In this document: in pieces, positions 15,222-24,372 of the stretch
Position numbering within the stretch: the first letter of the stretch is position 1
Layout of the letters: every line of letters starts with the position of its first letter
Made by a program: the position numbers and the translations under genes
Source: Hondaea fermentalgiana
Taxonomy: Eukaryota > Sar > Bigyra > Thraustochytrida > Thraustochytriidae
DNA: 47,174 bases
Assembly (NCBI GenBank): GCA_014084085.1
Contig: NPFB01000060.1
Coordinates: 117,901 to 165,074 of the forward strand
Direction: 5' to 3'
Notes under the pieces: model-generated
What the model saw: only the letters and a program-made list of their open reading frames with translations
Told to the model about the DNA's origin: nothing
Databases searched by the model: none

Positions 15222-18200
15222 ATGGACAAGCTTCTCAGCGACGCCGCCGACGTGGGCGTGGAGTGCAAGATCGACCCGGACGAGAGCGACTCGAGCTACT
15301 TGGCTGCCTGGCGGCGCATCGTGGACCAGCTGCTCGAGGCCAAGGCCTATTTGCCGACCAAGAAGACCAAGGGTCCCGCGACGCTGGACGACGCTCCCGA
15401 CGCAGCCGAGTACCGGGACGAGCGGCATGCGTGGGACGCCTTCGTCGAGGAGCTGGACGAGCAAACGGACGTGAGCCTTTACCTGGGTCCTCTGTGCGAG
15501 CGCGCGGAGGCCCGCCGCTGTGCGGTGCCGCGAGAGAGCCCGGCCGCGGCCGCTGGCCCGGCCAGCGGCACAGCCTTCGTCTCTGACGTGCAGTGGGAGA
15601 ACAGGCCCGAGGGTGCTTTGGTTTTCCTGTACGCCCGCGACGCGGCGGAGCGCGAGCGCACGCTGCTGCTAACGATTCCGATGGACGACTACTTTTACGT
15701 GCAGGTGGACTTCCCGGGCGGACCGGGGGCATCGAGCGCGCGGCGGCTCATTTACGAGGCGGCCAAGGGCATCTACGACCAGCTGCGACGCAACCCGAGC
15801 GAGCCCAGCTCGCCCTGGACCGAGGCGCGCTGCGAGGGGCGGCTGGCGCCCTCGGGCCAGGACGAGCGGCTGCTGCTGGGCTGCAAGAGCCTGTTGCGCG
15901 AGATCAAGCTCGAGACGCACCTGCGCTCCGTGTACGGCTTCCAGCGCGAGCCGGGCGCCTTCCTCCGTGTGGGCACGGCCAGCCCGACCGTGACGCGCAA
16001 GATCTTCTACGCGCTGCAGCGGCGGAAGCCCTTCGTGTGGCGCTTCTTCGAGACGTCGAGCGACCCGCTGGTCAAATGGATGGTGCGCACGGGGGTGAAG
16101 GGGTGCGCGGCGGTGCGCTGGCTGGGGGTCTCGACGACCGACAACCCGTTGAGCGCCTGCGATTTTTGGGTGAAAGCGAGCGCGGTGGAGCCCCTGGGCG
16201 GCCCCGACGCGCCGCTGTACGTGCCTCGGAACATGTACTTCGACATTGAGTGCCTGAGCGACGACCCGGACTCGTTTCCGACCTCGGACCGCTGCCCTGT
16301 GTTCCAGATCTCGTACGTGGTCAGCGAGGGCACGGACAAGGTGCTCGAGAGCGGCGTGCTGTGCTTGCGGGAGACCGCGGGCTACACGTCTTTTGCCACG
16401 GAGCAGCAGCTGCTGCTGGCCTTCGCGCAGCTGCTGCGGAAATTCCGCCCGGATGTGTTGCAGGGTTACAACTCAAACAACTTCGATCTGCCGTACATTC
16501 TAGACCGCATGGACGCGGCCGGCGTGCCGTTCGCGCGCGAGCTGAGCCGGCGCAAGCGGTTCCGCGTGCAGTACCAGCGCAAGACCAGCGAGTCGCGGCA
16601 GGCCGGCGCCAGCGACGTAACGTCCTTCCTGACGCCGGGCTTGACGCTGCTGGACCAGTTCGCAGTGCTCAAGGGCGACGTGACCTTGCGGCTGCGCAGC
16701 TACTCGCTCAAGGCGGTCTGCGAGCACTTCTTCCGCGGTCAGGAGAACAAGGAGGACCTGCGGTACCGCGACATTCCGGGTCTCTTCGCGTCGGGTTCCG
16801 AGGGCCGGGCCAAGATCGCCAGCTACTGCTTGCAGGACTCGGCGCTGCTGCGGCGGCTGGACGGAGTGGCCATGCTGGGGCTGCGCACGGCCGGCATGGC
16901 GCAGGTGCTGGGCACCTCGGCCACAGTGGTGCTGACGCGCGGCCTGGTCTTCCGCACGTCGGGCCTGATCATGTTGTACGCGCACGAAGGCTCGCTGCTG
17001 ATCCCGTCCTTCACCAAGGAGACGCGGCCGCACGTCGAGACGGGCTTCCAGGGGGCCTTCGTTGTGGACCCGCGCGTCGGCTTCTACAAGGACGCAATTG
17101 CAGTGCTGGACGCTGCCTCGCTGTACCCGTCGTGCATCATGAGTTTCAACCTCAGCTTCGATACCATCTCGCTGGACGCGGCCGACCGCAAGAAGCACCC
17201 TGGCGATTTTGTCGAGTACGACGGCGAGCACTTCGTGAAGAAGCAAGTGCGGGAGGGCATCCTGGTGCGGCTGCAGGCCGACCTGGCGGCGGCTCGCAAG
17301 GCGGCCAAGAAGCGGCGCGACGCCTTCGAGCCGGGCTCGGACGGCTACAACGCGTACGAGTCCACGCAGCTGGCCGTCAAGGTGACCATGAACTCGATCT
17401 ACGGCGCACTCGGATCTCCCACCAGCGACGTGCCGCTGGTGCAGATCGCCAAGACGATCACGGCGCGCGGCCGCTTCATGCTCAACATGTTTAGCGAGTT
17501 CGTCAAGGACCGCTACCAAGGCGTGACTGGCGAAGAGGTGCCGGCGCAGATCGTGTACGGCGACTCCGTGCGCGGCGACATGCCTGTGGTGGTGCGGCGG
17601 GCCAGGGATACCGTCCACGTGGTGGCCATCGAAGATCTGCTGCTGCTGCTGCCCGAAGGACAGCGGCGGGACATGCGGGCCGACAAAGAGGCCTACGACC
17701 TCTCGGACTCGCCCGTGCTGCTGGAGTCCTGGACCGAGGACGGCTGGACGCCCATCACTGCCTTCATCAGCCACCTGCACCACGCGCCGCTCGTCCGCGT
17801 GGACACGCCGTGCAGCAGCGTCGTGGTCACGCAGCATCACTCGCTGCTGGACGCGGATGCCGAGCCGCTGGAGCCGGCCGCGATCAAGGTGGGCGCATCG
17901 CGGCTGCTGCACGCCCGCTTCCCCAGCGGCGGCGGCGGGAGCGAGGAGCGGCTGCCCGGTCCCGAGACCTGCGTGCCCGACTCCACGCGTCTGCCCACGG
18001 ACCTGCCGCTCGACCGGGAGACGGCGGAGCTGGCCGCTCTGATGGTGGCGTTCTCCGCTTGGGAGGACGACGAAGGGCCGGAGGTGGCGCCGTGCAGTCC
18101 GACGGGGAACGGGGGGAGCTGGGAACGCAGGGAAGCTTGGGAACACAGGGAGCGCATCGAGGGCCGCCGTCGAGCCTTGGTGCTGCGGCAGATGCCGCTC

Positions 18201-19523
18201 CGCGTGGCGCGGCGCGCCCGCGCGCTGCTGCGCAAGCTGTACCCGGAGCTGCGGGAGCCCGGCGTGCGCACCTGGCTCGGCGCCGCCACCCTGGACACGG
18301 TCAGCGCTTCGAGAGTGGACCTCACCGTCCGCGATGCGACGCCGGAGTTCATGCTCGAATGGGAGGCCTTTGTCTTCTGCCCTTACACGCGCAAGCGCTG
18401 CGTGAGCGCGACGATGCTGAGCGCGCCGGACTCGCGGGCGCGCTGCTACTTCGCCAGCTTGCTGCTCAAGCACTACCCCAAGATCTCGGAAGACCGCCTG
18501 GTGATGCAGGGCGTCTTTTACATCATGGACGGCCGCGATGTGCCCCCGGGCAGCGGCTTTCACGAGGACCTCGCGGACTCGACCGTCGCGAGCGTGAAGC
18601 GCATGCCTCGCAGCATGCAGCCCGTACGCGTTTACGACCTGACCACCGGGAACCATCATTTTCAGGCGGGCGTCGGCAACATGATCGTGCACAACACGGA
18701 TTCCATCTTCATCCGCATGCCGGGCGTCGACGTGCCTCGGGCGATCGAGAACGGCCTGGCCCTGGAGAAGGCCTTCTCGAAGGAGAAGCTGCAGGACCTG
18801 GCGCCGCAAAAGTTCGAGTACGAGAAGGTATACCTGCCTTTGATCCTGCTGGGCAAGAAGCGCTACGCCGGCCTCAAGTTCGAGTTGGATCCGAACAAGG
18901 GCAAGTTTAGCGCCAGCGGCATCCAGCTCGTGCGGCGGGACACGGCCATGCTCTGCGTGGACGTGATGAAGGGCTTCTTCGACCGCTTCATCGTGCAGAA
19001 CAACGAGAAGGCCGCGCTCGAGTTCGTGCGCCAGACCACGCGCGACATGTACGAGGGCAAGCTGCCGCTCGCTGCCTTCGAGATCACGCGCAAGATCGCC
19101 AAGGTGCACTACAAGGTGGAGCCTCCGCACATCACCGCATGGAAGGCCATGGCCAAGCAACTGAACAACAACCCGGACCGCGTGCCGAGCGTCGGCGAGC
19201 GCTTTGCCTACGTTGTGACGAAGCCGGACCCGAGGGGCCGCTTCCGCTTCAAGGCCAACGGGCTCTCGGAGGCCATCATCGGCATGGAAATCGCCAAGGA
19301 GGACAAGCGCATCTCGCTCGACTACAACTATTACCACCGCACTTTCGTCGAGTCCCCACTGCGGCAGATCATCGAGCTTTCCTTCGGCAAGGAGGTGGCG
19401 AACGATGTTCTCGATCCTCGCAAGTACCGCCAGATCGTCGTCACGCACGCCACCAAGCACAACTTGCTGGGCCACTTCGGCATCAGCAGCATCTCCACGG
19501 CGAAGCGCCAAAAGAAAGACTGA
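15222..19523 (+). CDS. family B DNA polymerase with in-frame intein (1433 aa precursor)
   Basis: Replicative DNA polymerase with 3'-5' exonuclease, delta-like. After a variable N-terminus, exonuclease motif I is FDIE (Asp341, Glu343), motif II is GYNSNNFDLPY and motif III is YCLQDS. Polymerase motif A is DAASLYPS (Asp630), motif B is KVTMNSIYGALGS (Lys720), and motif C is YGD-TDS, interrupted by an intein at residues 782-1158. KKRYAGLKFE, the KxY motif, follows. All catalytic residues are present, so the roughly 1056-residue spliced enzyme should be active, and inactive until splicing restores motif C. The length suits large-DNA-virus polymerases. ATG 15222 gives a natural start. An in-frame stop-free antisense frame of about 1000 codons covers much of it and is a GC-rich shadow. 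Confidence 0.97.
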   Translation: MDKLLSDAADVGVECKIDPDESDSSYLAAWRRIVDQLLEAKAYLPTKKTKGPATLDDAPDAAEYRDERHAWDAFVEELDEQTDVSLYLGPLCERAEARRCAVPRESPAAAAGPASGTAFVSDVQWENRPEGALVFLYARDAAERERTLLLTIPMDDYFYVQVDFPGGPGASSARRLIYEAAKGIYDQLRRNPSEPSSPWTEARCEGRLAPSGQDERLLLGCKSLLREIKLETHLRSVYGFQREPGAFLRVGTASPTVTRKIFYALQRRKPFVWRFFETSSDPLVKWMVRTGVKGCAAVRWLGVSTTDNPLSACDFWVKASAVEPLGGPDAPLYVPRNMYFDIECLSDDPDSFPTSDRCPVFQISYVVSEGTDKVLESGVLCLRETAGYTSFATEQQLLLAFAQLLRKFRPDVLQGYNSNNFDLPYILDRMDAAGVPFARELSRRKRFRVQYQRKTSESRQAGASDVTSFLTPGLTLLDQFAVLKGDVTLRLRSYSLKAVCEHFFRGQENKEDLRYRDIPGLFASGSEGRAKIASYCLQDSALLRRLDGVAMLGLRTAGMAQVLGTSATVVLTRGLVFRTSGLIMLYAHEGSLLIPSFTKETRPHVETGFQGAFVVDPRVGFYKDAIAVLDAASLYPSCIMSFNLSFDTISLDAADRKKHPGDFVEYDGEHFVKKQVREGILVRLQADLAAARKAAKKRRDAFEPGSDGYNAYESTQLAVKVTMNSIYGALGSPTSDVPLVQIAKTITARGRFMLNMFSEFVKDRYQGVTGEEVPAQIVYGDSVRGDMPVVVRRARDTVHVVAIEDLLLLLPEGQRRDMRADKEAYDLSDSPVLLESWTEDGWTPITAFISHLHHAPLVRVDTPCSSVVVTQHHSLLDADAEPLEPAAIKVGASRLLHARFPSGGGGSEERLPGPETCVPDSTRLPTDLPLDRETAELAALMVAFSAWEDDEGPEVAPCSPTGNGGSWERREAWEHRERIEGRRRALVLRQMPLRVARRARALLRKLYPELREPGVRTWLGAATLDTVSASRVDLTVRDATPEFMLEWEAFVFCPYTRKRCVSATMLSAPDSRARCYFASLLLKHYPKISEDRLVMQGVFYIMDGRDVPPGSGFHEDLADSTVASVKRMPRSMQPVRVYDLTTGNHHFQAGVGNMIVHNTDSIFIRMPGVDVPRAIENGLALEKAFSKEKLQDLAPQKFEYEKVYLPLILLGKKRYAGLKFELDPNKGKFSASGIQLVRRDTAMLCVDVMKGFFDRFIVQNNEKAALEFVRQTTRDMYEGKLPLAAFEITRKIAKVHYKVEPPHITAWKAMAKQLNNNPDRVPSVGERFAYVVTKPDPRGRFRFKANGLSEAIIGMEIAKEDKRISLDYNYYHRTFVESPLRQIIELSFGKEVANDVLDPRKYRQIVVTHATKHNLLGHFGISSISTAKRQKKD
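17565..18695 (+). other. intein (377 aa) inserted in polymerase motif C
   Basis: The extein reads YGD up to 17564 and resumes with TDS at 18696. The intein starts with Ser (SVRGDMPV), has block B VVVTQHHSLL with the TxxH pair, and ends with block F VRVYDLTTGNHHFQAG and block G MIVHN before Thr+1. All splicing residues are thus present. The splicing domain needs about 150 residues; the remaining 220 or so lie in the middle and show no intact LAGLIDADG, HNH or GIY-YIG motif. At best there is a degenerate one near ELAALMVAFSAWEDDEG, so mobility is probably lost. This insertion point is the known YGDTDS site used by inteins in giant-virus and archaeal polymerases. Confidence 0.93.
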
Positions 19524-19719
19524 TCAAGAATGCAAAACATTATCTTTTCTATTGTGCGCCTCTTTTTTTTTTCAAAATTTTCGGCGGTTGCACGCAGCGA
19601 AAGATATTTCCTTCTACGGCGGCCGTTATTTTTGCCCCACCGAGAGATCTCTCAGCGCGAGCCAGACAGAACCGGATCCACTGGGAGGGAGGGAGAAGTG
19701 TTCAGGGAGCGCGGCGAGC

Positions 19720-20382
19720 ATGCAGGGTGATCAGCGCCACGCGCGGGCCGAGAGGATGCTCGGGGAATACAAGTCCTCGGTGAACGAAGCGAACCAGGTG
19801 ATGAAGTTCTTCTCCATGATGACCCGTTTTCTGCCGGTCTTGCTCCGCGAGAGCGTCAAAGGTGGCTACTTCGCTCATCACGCGGAGCACATAAAGTACT
19901 TGGCGAAGGTGGCAGCCGATGCCAAAGACCATCGAAGGTGGGTCCGTGCGCTCGAAGATCTGCTCCTTCCGCAGCACTGGCCCAGGACGATCTTTGGCAA
20001 TGATGCAATGCACGCGACGTTCACGTACACCGCTTTCAATCAGATCATTGCCCTAATCCAGAGGTTGGGCTGCATGGAGAAAATCGCTGGAAGTCGCGTG
20101 ATGCAAAACTACCGCACCGTCGTCCAAAAGGCAGCCGAACACCATCTCCCGAGCATCGAAGCGACGCGACTGACGTTTGCCATGTTGAAGACGGTCGATA
20201 AACGGCCGTCGTTGCAAACGAGCAAAGCTCGCGTTGCCGCAACCGTCAAAGAGGAGAGCAAAAGTGCGATTGACCTTTCGGCGAGTCCGGCAAAACGAGA
20301 GAAGCGAAAGCTTGGCGAGGTTTGCAAAGTCCGTCCGCTCAAGCAAATCAAGGCGACCAGTCGCGACACCGGGATGATCTGA
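19720..20382 (+). CDS. hypothetical basic protein (220 aa)
   Basis: ATG 19720 is chosen; the frame is open further up but that part is T-rich and unlike protein. Residues 1-145 are helical with several Met, His and aromatic residues; residues 146-220 are Lys/Arg/Ser-rich and disordered, with KREKRKLGEVCKVRPLKQIK as a likely nuclear signal or DNA-binding tail. No family is recognised. It converges on the 20484-21320 gene with 101 bases between. GC content is lower than in the polymerase gene. Confidence 0.65.
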   Translation: MQGDQRHARAERMLGEYKSSVNEANQVMKFFSMMTRFLPVLLRESVKGGYFAHHAEHIKYLAKVAADAKDHRRWVRALEDLLLPQHWPRTIFGNDAMHATFTYTAFNQIIALIQRLGCMEKIAGSRVMQNYRTVVQKAAEHHLPSIEATRLTFAMLKTVDKRPSLQTSKARVAATVKEESKSAIDLSASPAKREKRKLGEVCKVRPLKQIKATSRDTGMI

Positions 20383-20483
20383 GAATCTATGTAACAAAAC
20401 AAATTTTTTGGCGTAAATCTACTTGCATGAACACAGGCAGACGCGGGTCTTGTCGCTGAAGCCATTGTCGACAATCTCCTTCC

Positions 20484-21320
20484 TCAGTCGCGTTGAAATG
20501 CTTTGTCGCGTCTCTGCTGCTCGGCGTATATGCGCATGGGCATCGCCACAATGCCCGCGCGCGCGAAGATGGCAATCTGGCGAGAGAACCGTCGCACTCT
20601 TGGGTCCTTGGGCTCACCGTCCCGTCTTCGCATGTAGTTCGAAAGCTGGTCTTCGAGCTGGTAGAGATGTGCGGTGCGTCGCGCGGCGCCGCGGCCGCTC
20701 GTGGAGGCGCCTCGGTCAGCGCCCGTGAACCAGTTGATCTCTTCGGGACTGCCGTCCCCGAAAAGGTTATCTCCCCACTCCTTGATGGCGTCAAACTTGA
20801 AGGGCAGCAAGTCCACCAGCTCGAAGACGTCCTCGGCGAGCACGCCGTGCTTGAGGTGCAGAAAGCTGCGCACCACCTCCATGTCTTCGAGCTGGCTCGG
20901 GCTCAGTGGCGTGCCATACTGCAATGACGTGCCCAGCTTCTCCAGAGCGGAGATCACTTCTGCGCCTCGCAGCCGTCTGCTCGTCGGCGAGCGCCGCGCA
21001 TGGAATCTTGCCTCGAACTCAAACCAGAAGACGACGGACATTTCCGCGAAAAGGGGACGCATGTCCTGCAGAAGCCGCGTCACCTGCAACAAGCCTTCTA
21101 GTTCTGACACCTTGACCCTCAGCGCCTGGATCTCGCTCAAACTGTCCTCGGATTCTGCCCGGCTGCGCGCACTCGCGCCGCCCGAAGGGCTCGGTCGGAG
21201 CATCTCGCTCGAAACACTGGGGCCGTGCGTGGTCAAGAAGGCGCTGTTGCTGCGGGTGCGCGGCTCGCGCAGCACGTCGTCCCTCGAGGCCTGGTATACC
21301 CTATTTGTGATTGTCCGCAT
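20484..21320 (-). CDS. hypothetical protein with coiled coil (278 aa)
   Basis: ATG 21320. The first 60 residues are Ser/Arg-rich and disordered. A coiled-coil heptad region follows (SLSEIQALRVKVSELEGLLQVTRLL, about 62-87), then a helical domain to residue 190, a GASTSGRGAARR linker, and a basic helical end containing a paired-basic RRDKAFQRD. No family is recognised. The coiled coil suggests an oligomer. It is adjacent and co-oriented with the large charged protein at 21402-23816. Confidence 0.65.
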   Translation of the reverse strand: MRTITNRVYQASRDDVLREPRTRSNSAFLTTHGPSVSSEMLRPSPSGGASARSRAESEDSLSEIQALRVKVSELEGLLQVTRLLQDMRPLFAEMSVVFWFEFEARFHARRSPTSRRLRGAEVISALEKLGTSLQYGTPLSPSQLEDMEVVRSFLHLKHGVLAEDVFELVDLLPFKFDAIKEWGDNLFGDGSPEEINWFTGADRGASTSGRGAARRTAHLYQLEDQLSNYMRRRDGEPKDPRVRRFSRQIAIFARAGIVAMPMRIYAEQQRRDKAFQRD

Positions 21321-21401
21321 GGGCAAGTAAAAACGTCGCGAGGTTCAAAATTGAATTGCTGACATTTACCTCGTATAGGGAGATTGGGCGCGGAGGGGAG
21401 C

Positions 21402-23816
21402 CTAGGCCCGCTTTGTTCGGGTTGGGGACTTGGTCTTCTTGCGTTTCGGCTTTGCTCCCGCGCGTCCGCTCTCATTGTATTCGTCGCTAGAAGAATAGAG
21501 CGCTCCTTCCTTGCCAGCAGCATGATCTGTTTTGGCGTCTTCTAGGTGACTGGTATTCTTGCGCTTGCGCCTTGGCTTCTTGCCTTCACGCTTGTCTTTT
21601 TCGCTGGAGGATTCGGAAGCTCTCTCCTTGCCAGATCCGCGCTTTCGTCCAGCGTTCCGTTGGCGCACGGACCTCTTTTTCGCCTTAAGATCTAGTTCCT
21701 CTTCATCGCTGGAAGAGTCTTCATCGCTGGAAGAGTCTTCATCGTTGGAAGAGTCCTTATCGCTGGAAGAGTCTTCATCGCTGGAAGATTCGGAAGCTCC
21801 CTCCGCGTCGGATCCGTGCTTTCGTCCGGCGTTCCCTCGTCGCCCAGTATCCTCGGGCTTGTGCTTTGGTTCCTCTTCTTCGTTGTCTCCGGGGTCTTCT
21901 TCGAGAAGAGCGTTGACGCCAAAATGCTCGACATGCACGCCTTCTTTGTTGAGATCGACGCCCTGCTCGCGCTGATCCTCGCCGCCATCTCGCTCGTCGG
22001 CTCTGCTTACTTCTTCGGCTTTCTCTTCGCGGCCAACGGCATCTCGTTCCCCGTCGTCGTCGTCGTCTTCTTGACCTTGATTTCCGCCTTCTCCTTGTTC
22101 ATCAGCCCCCGATTGGTCTTCGCTTTCTTCTTCGCTCACTTCGTGGTGATCGGATTGGTCAATCGTCGCCAAGCGGGCATCGGATGCGCTCCATGTCTCG
22201 TCGAGGAGTTCATCGTTTCCGCGAAAAACTTCATCGATGATCCATTGCGGTAAATTCTTCTTGTCGAGATCCGGGCCGAGCACCACCCGCGCGATGGTCA
22301 CGAGATCGCAAAGCAATCTATCGTCGTCATTCTTCGTACGCAGACCGGCTTTGATGTACTTGGCGTTGACGCGCTTCGAAAAGTTGGACTGAAACCTCTT
22401 GCGTGCCATGTTATAGACCCCGGTGAATTTCCAGTTGGTCTTGTCAATGAACTCGCCAAGCGTGTTAAAATGATCCAGAGTGCGCTTGTCCTCGTCCTGT
22501 GCAATGAACCGCGCAAAGTCGAAGAAAAACCTTTCGTAATTTGCCGACGTTGAGGTGCCCTGGCCGGGCTTGAAAGATACGTCGCTGCCGAGAGATTTGA
22601 GCATCTTCGGATTATAAATCTTGTAGAAATTGATGCGCTCTTTGAGAAACTCATCCGCGGGCTCGTTTCCATTGATCTTGAACGCGTAAGGACGTGCGTC
22701 TATGGAGCGCAAGAAGGCGTCGAATTGATTTGAACGGCCGCCGTTGCTGTTCCTGAGGCCATTGGTCATGCATGTAATGAACACTTGGCGGGCTTGCTCT
22801 CTACGTTCTCTTTCCTCGGTCTCCACGCGCTGCGCCTCGACGCGAGTGGGAGATGCACTTTGCAGGCCGTCGTCGTAGCGCCGTTCGTTGTCTGTGTCGG
22901 ATGCGGCGCTAAAGTCGTCGCCACCGCCATAATCGCCTTCAAACGCGTCATTGTCGTCATAATCCTCGTGCCCGTCGCTGTGCGCGTCGCTTGTCACTGC
23001 GACGGCCCTGGGGGCGGGCTGTGCTTCTCCTGGGCTATCTGTCCCGGCGTTTTCTTTCAACTCATCCACTGTGATTTGAATTTCACTCAATGTTTCGAAC
23101 AGCATGACATTATTTTCGCTCACTTGTTTGTAGTGACGCCGCTGAGCCTTTTTAGAGGATGCGAGATTGTCCTTCATGCTGACAATATTTTTTGCGAATG
23201 ATTTGTCAAGCTTTTTGCGTTTGGAAAGTTCCGATTCTACGGACACGAGCTTGGCATTGACGAGTTCGAAATATTTCTTCTGCGTTGTCCGCGCCTCGTC
23301 CCTCTCCTTGGCTCTCTCGGCGTCTGTCTTCTTTAGCTTCTCGGCGAGGTCCTCGACCGTTTTTTGTAGGATGATCATTTTCTCGTCGACACCTGCCGCC
23401 TTCTTCATTCTCTTGGACAGCTTGCTGAGCAACCCAGCGTCATCGTCATCATGGCCGTACTCCACGAATTTTCTTGTGTCTGGGGTCTTTGGGGGCATTC
23501 TTCGCGACGTTTTACTCTTTCCCTTGGGAGATTTCTCCACGTCGTTATCCGACGACGAGCTACCACTCTCATCGTCTGGCTCCTGGATAAATTTTGGCGC
23601 CGACTCTTGTTGCCATTTGTCTCTCCTGAGCTGGGCCCGCTTCTCCGCTCTGTCCGTGCGGTCCGTCGACTTCATCGCGTTTTTCCCGCCGCCGGTGCCT
23701 TCATCGAATCGCACGCGCGGACCGCGCGCACCGGCGGCGTCGTCGCGAGCTTGCGACCCTGCTCCGCGCACCCGCCGCGCGTCGCTACGTGTCTTCTGTC
23801 CGCTTTTCGTCGCCAT
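21402..23816 (-). CDS. large charged protein with coiled coil and SSSDED repeats (804 aa)
   Basis: ATG 23816. Residues 1-120 are basic and disordered. A coiled coil spans about 130-255 (KMIILQKTVEDLAEKLKK and onward). An acidic linker follows, then a folded helical domain at about 345-535 (RQVFITCMTNGLRNSNGGRSNQF ... LPQWIIDEVF). The C-terminal 270 residues are highly charged: Asp/Glu-rich, then SSSDED repeats encoded by an 18-bp DNA repeat, ending in KPKRKKTKSPTRTKRA. The tail looks like casein kinase 2 substrate and nuclear-signal sequence. A chromatin- or virion-core-associated scaffold is a reasonable guess; no family is recognised. It starts 79 bases from the palindromic repeat array, transcribed away from it. 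Confidence 0.75.
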   Translation of the reverse strand: MATKSGQKTRSDARRVRGAGSQARDDAAGARGPRVRFDEGTGGGKNAMKSTDRTDRAEKRAQLRRDKWQQESAPKFIQEPDDESGSSSSDNDVEKSPKGKSKTSRRMPPKTPDTRKFVEYGHDDDDAGLLSKLSKRMKKAAGVDEKMIILQKTVEDLAEKLKKTDAERAKERDEARTTQKKYFELVNAKLVSVESELSKRKKLDKSFAKNIVSMKDNLASSKKAQRRHYKQVSENNVMLFETLSEIQITVDELKENAGTDSPGEAQPAPRAVAVTSDAHSDGHEDYDDNDAFEGDYGGGDDFSAASDTDNERRYDDGLQSASPTRVEAQRVETEERERREQARQVFITCMTNGLRNSNGGRSNQFDAFLRSIDARPYAFKINGNEPADEFLKERINFYKIYNPKMLKSLGSDVSFKPGQGTSTSANYERFFFDFARFIAQDEDKRTLDHFNTLGEFIDKTNWKFTGVYNMARKRFQSNFSKRVNAKYIKAGLRTKNDDDRLLCDLVTIARVVLGPDLDKKNLPQWIIDEVFRGNDELLDETWSASDARLATIDQSDHHEVSEEESEDQSGADEQGEGGNQGQEDDDDDGERDAVGREEKAEEVSRADERDGGEDQREQGVDLNKEGVHVEHFGVNALLEEDPGDNEEEEPKHKPEDTGRRGNAGRKHGSDAEGASESSSDEDSSSDKDSSNDEDSSSDEDSSSDEEELDLKAKKRSVRQRNAGRKRGSGKERASESSSEKDKREGKKPRRKRKNTSHLEDAKTDHAAGKEGALYSSSDEYNESGRAGAKPKRKKTKSPTRTKRA
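21700..21789. repeat. 18-bp coding repeat, five copies
   Basis: Five head-to-tail copies of TCTTCATCGCTGGAAGAG, with a few changes in copies three and four, encode the SSSDED motif on the minus strand inside the 804-residue protein. Copy number is probably variable between isolates. Confidence 0.9.
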
Positions 23817-23894
23817 GCTCTTTGCGCGGGCTCAGTTGAAAGATTGCCGCTCGCGATGGTGTCCTTGCTCGTCGGTTACACAAACAACAGGCCT

Positions 23895-24298
23895 GGATTT
23901 GCTGGCGCCAGCAATTGGATTGGCTGGCGCCAGCTAATTGGTGGCGGAAAGCAAGGGGGCGGATTGGCTGGCGCCAGCAACTGGATTGGCTGGCGCCAGC
24001 TAATTGGTGGCGGAAAGCAAGGGGGCGGATTGGCTGGCGCCGGCAACTGGATTGGCTGGCGCCAGCTAATTGGTGGCGTAAAGCAAGGGGGCGGATTGGC
24101 TGGCGCCGGCAACTGGATTGGCTGGCGCCAGCTAATCGGTGGCGGAAAGCAAGGGGGCGGATTGGCTGGCGCCAGTAACTGGATTGGCTGGCGCCAGCTA
24201 ATTGGTGGCGGAAAACAAGGGGGCGGATTGGCTGGCGCCAGCAACTCGATTGGCTGGCGCTAGCTAATTGGTGGTGTGCGGATTGGCTGGCGCCAGTC
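23895..24298. repeat. 66-bp repeat array with 13 GGCGCC-centred palindromes
   Basis: Units begin at exactly 66-base spacing at 23895, 23961, 24027, 24093, 24159 and 24225, with a partial unit at 24280. Each unit holds two copies of an imperfect palindrome close to TTGGCTGGCGCCAGCYAA. Most palindromes are preceded by GATTGG, the reverse of a CCAAT box, and the longer form ATTGGCTGGCGCCAGCTAAT is self-complementary but for one base pair. The array fills the gap between two divergent genes (minus-strand start 23816, plus-strand start 24373). All frames read through on both strands because 66 is a multiple of three, but a peptide is unlikely. Comparable layouts are enhancer or origin repeats such as baculovirus hr regions; function here is inference. 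Confidence 0.95.
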
Positions 24299-24321
24299 AA
24301 GGGAAGATATGAGCGCGCTGG

Positions 24322-24330
24322 TTTATTTAT
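24322..24330 (+). promoter_or_regulatory. TATA-like element before the 24373 gene
   Basis: TTTATTTAT lies 43-51 bases before the ATG at 24373 and immediately right of the palindrome array. It is the only AT-rich stretch in the gap, so it is the likely core promoter served by the array. Confidence 0.35.
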
Positions 24331-24372
24331 GCTAGTCGAGTTTGGGGGGAGGAGTTCGCGTGGACCGAGAGC

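Noticed and set aside
17990..18090. LAGLIDADG endonuclease motif in the intein
   Set aside because: The closest stretch (ELAALMVAFSAWEDDEG) lacks the helix-packing Gly residues and a clear second motif, so I only call it possibly degenerate.
16500..19511. A 1003-codon open frame antisense to the polymerase
   Set aside because: The polymerase strand carries every family B motif. The antisense frame has no recognisable domain and arises from GC-rich third positions, which suppress stop codons on the other strand.
23911..24263. Repetitive peptide frames across the 66-bp repeat array
   Set aside because: Because 66 is divisible by three, frames stay open on both strands. The products are pure repeat copies without a sensible start and the DNA palindromes explain the conservation better.
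23895..24298. CRISPR array interpretation of the 66-bp repeats
   Set aside because: There are no unique spacers; whole units repeat with only point changes, and the context is eukaryotic-virus-like.
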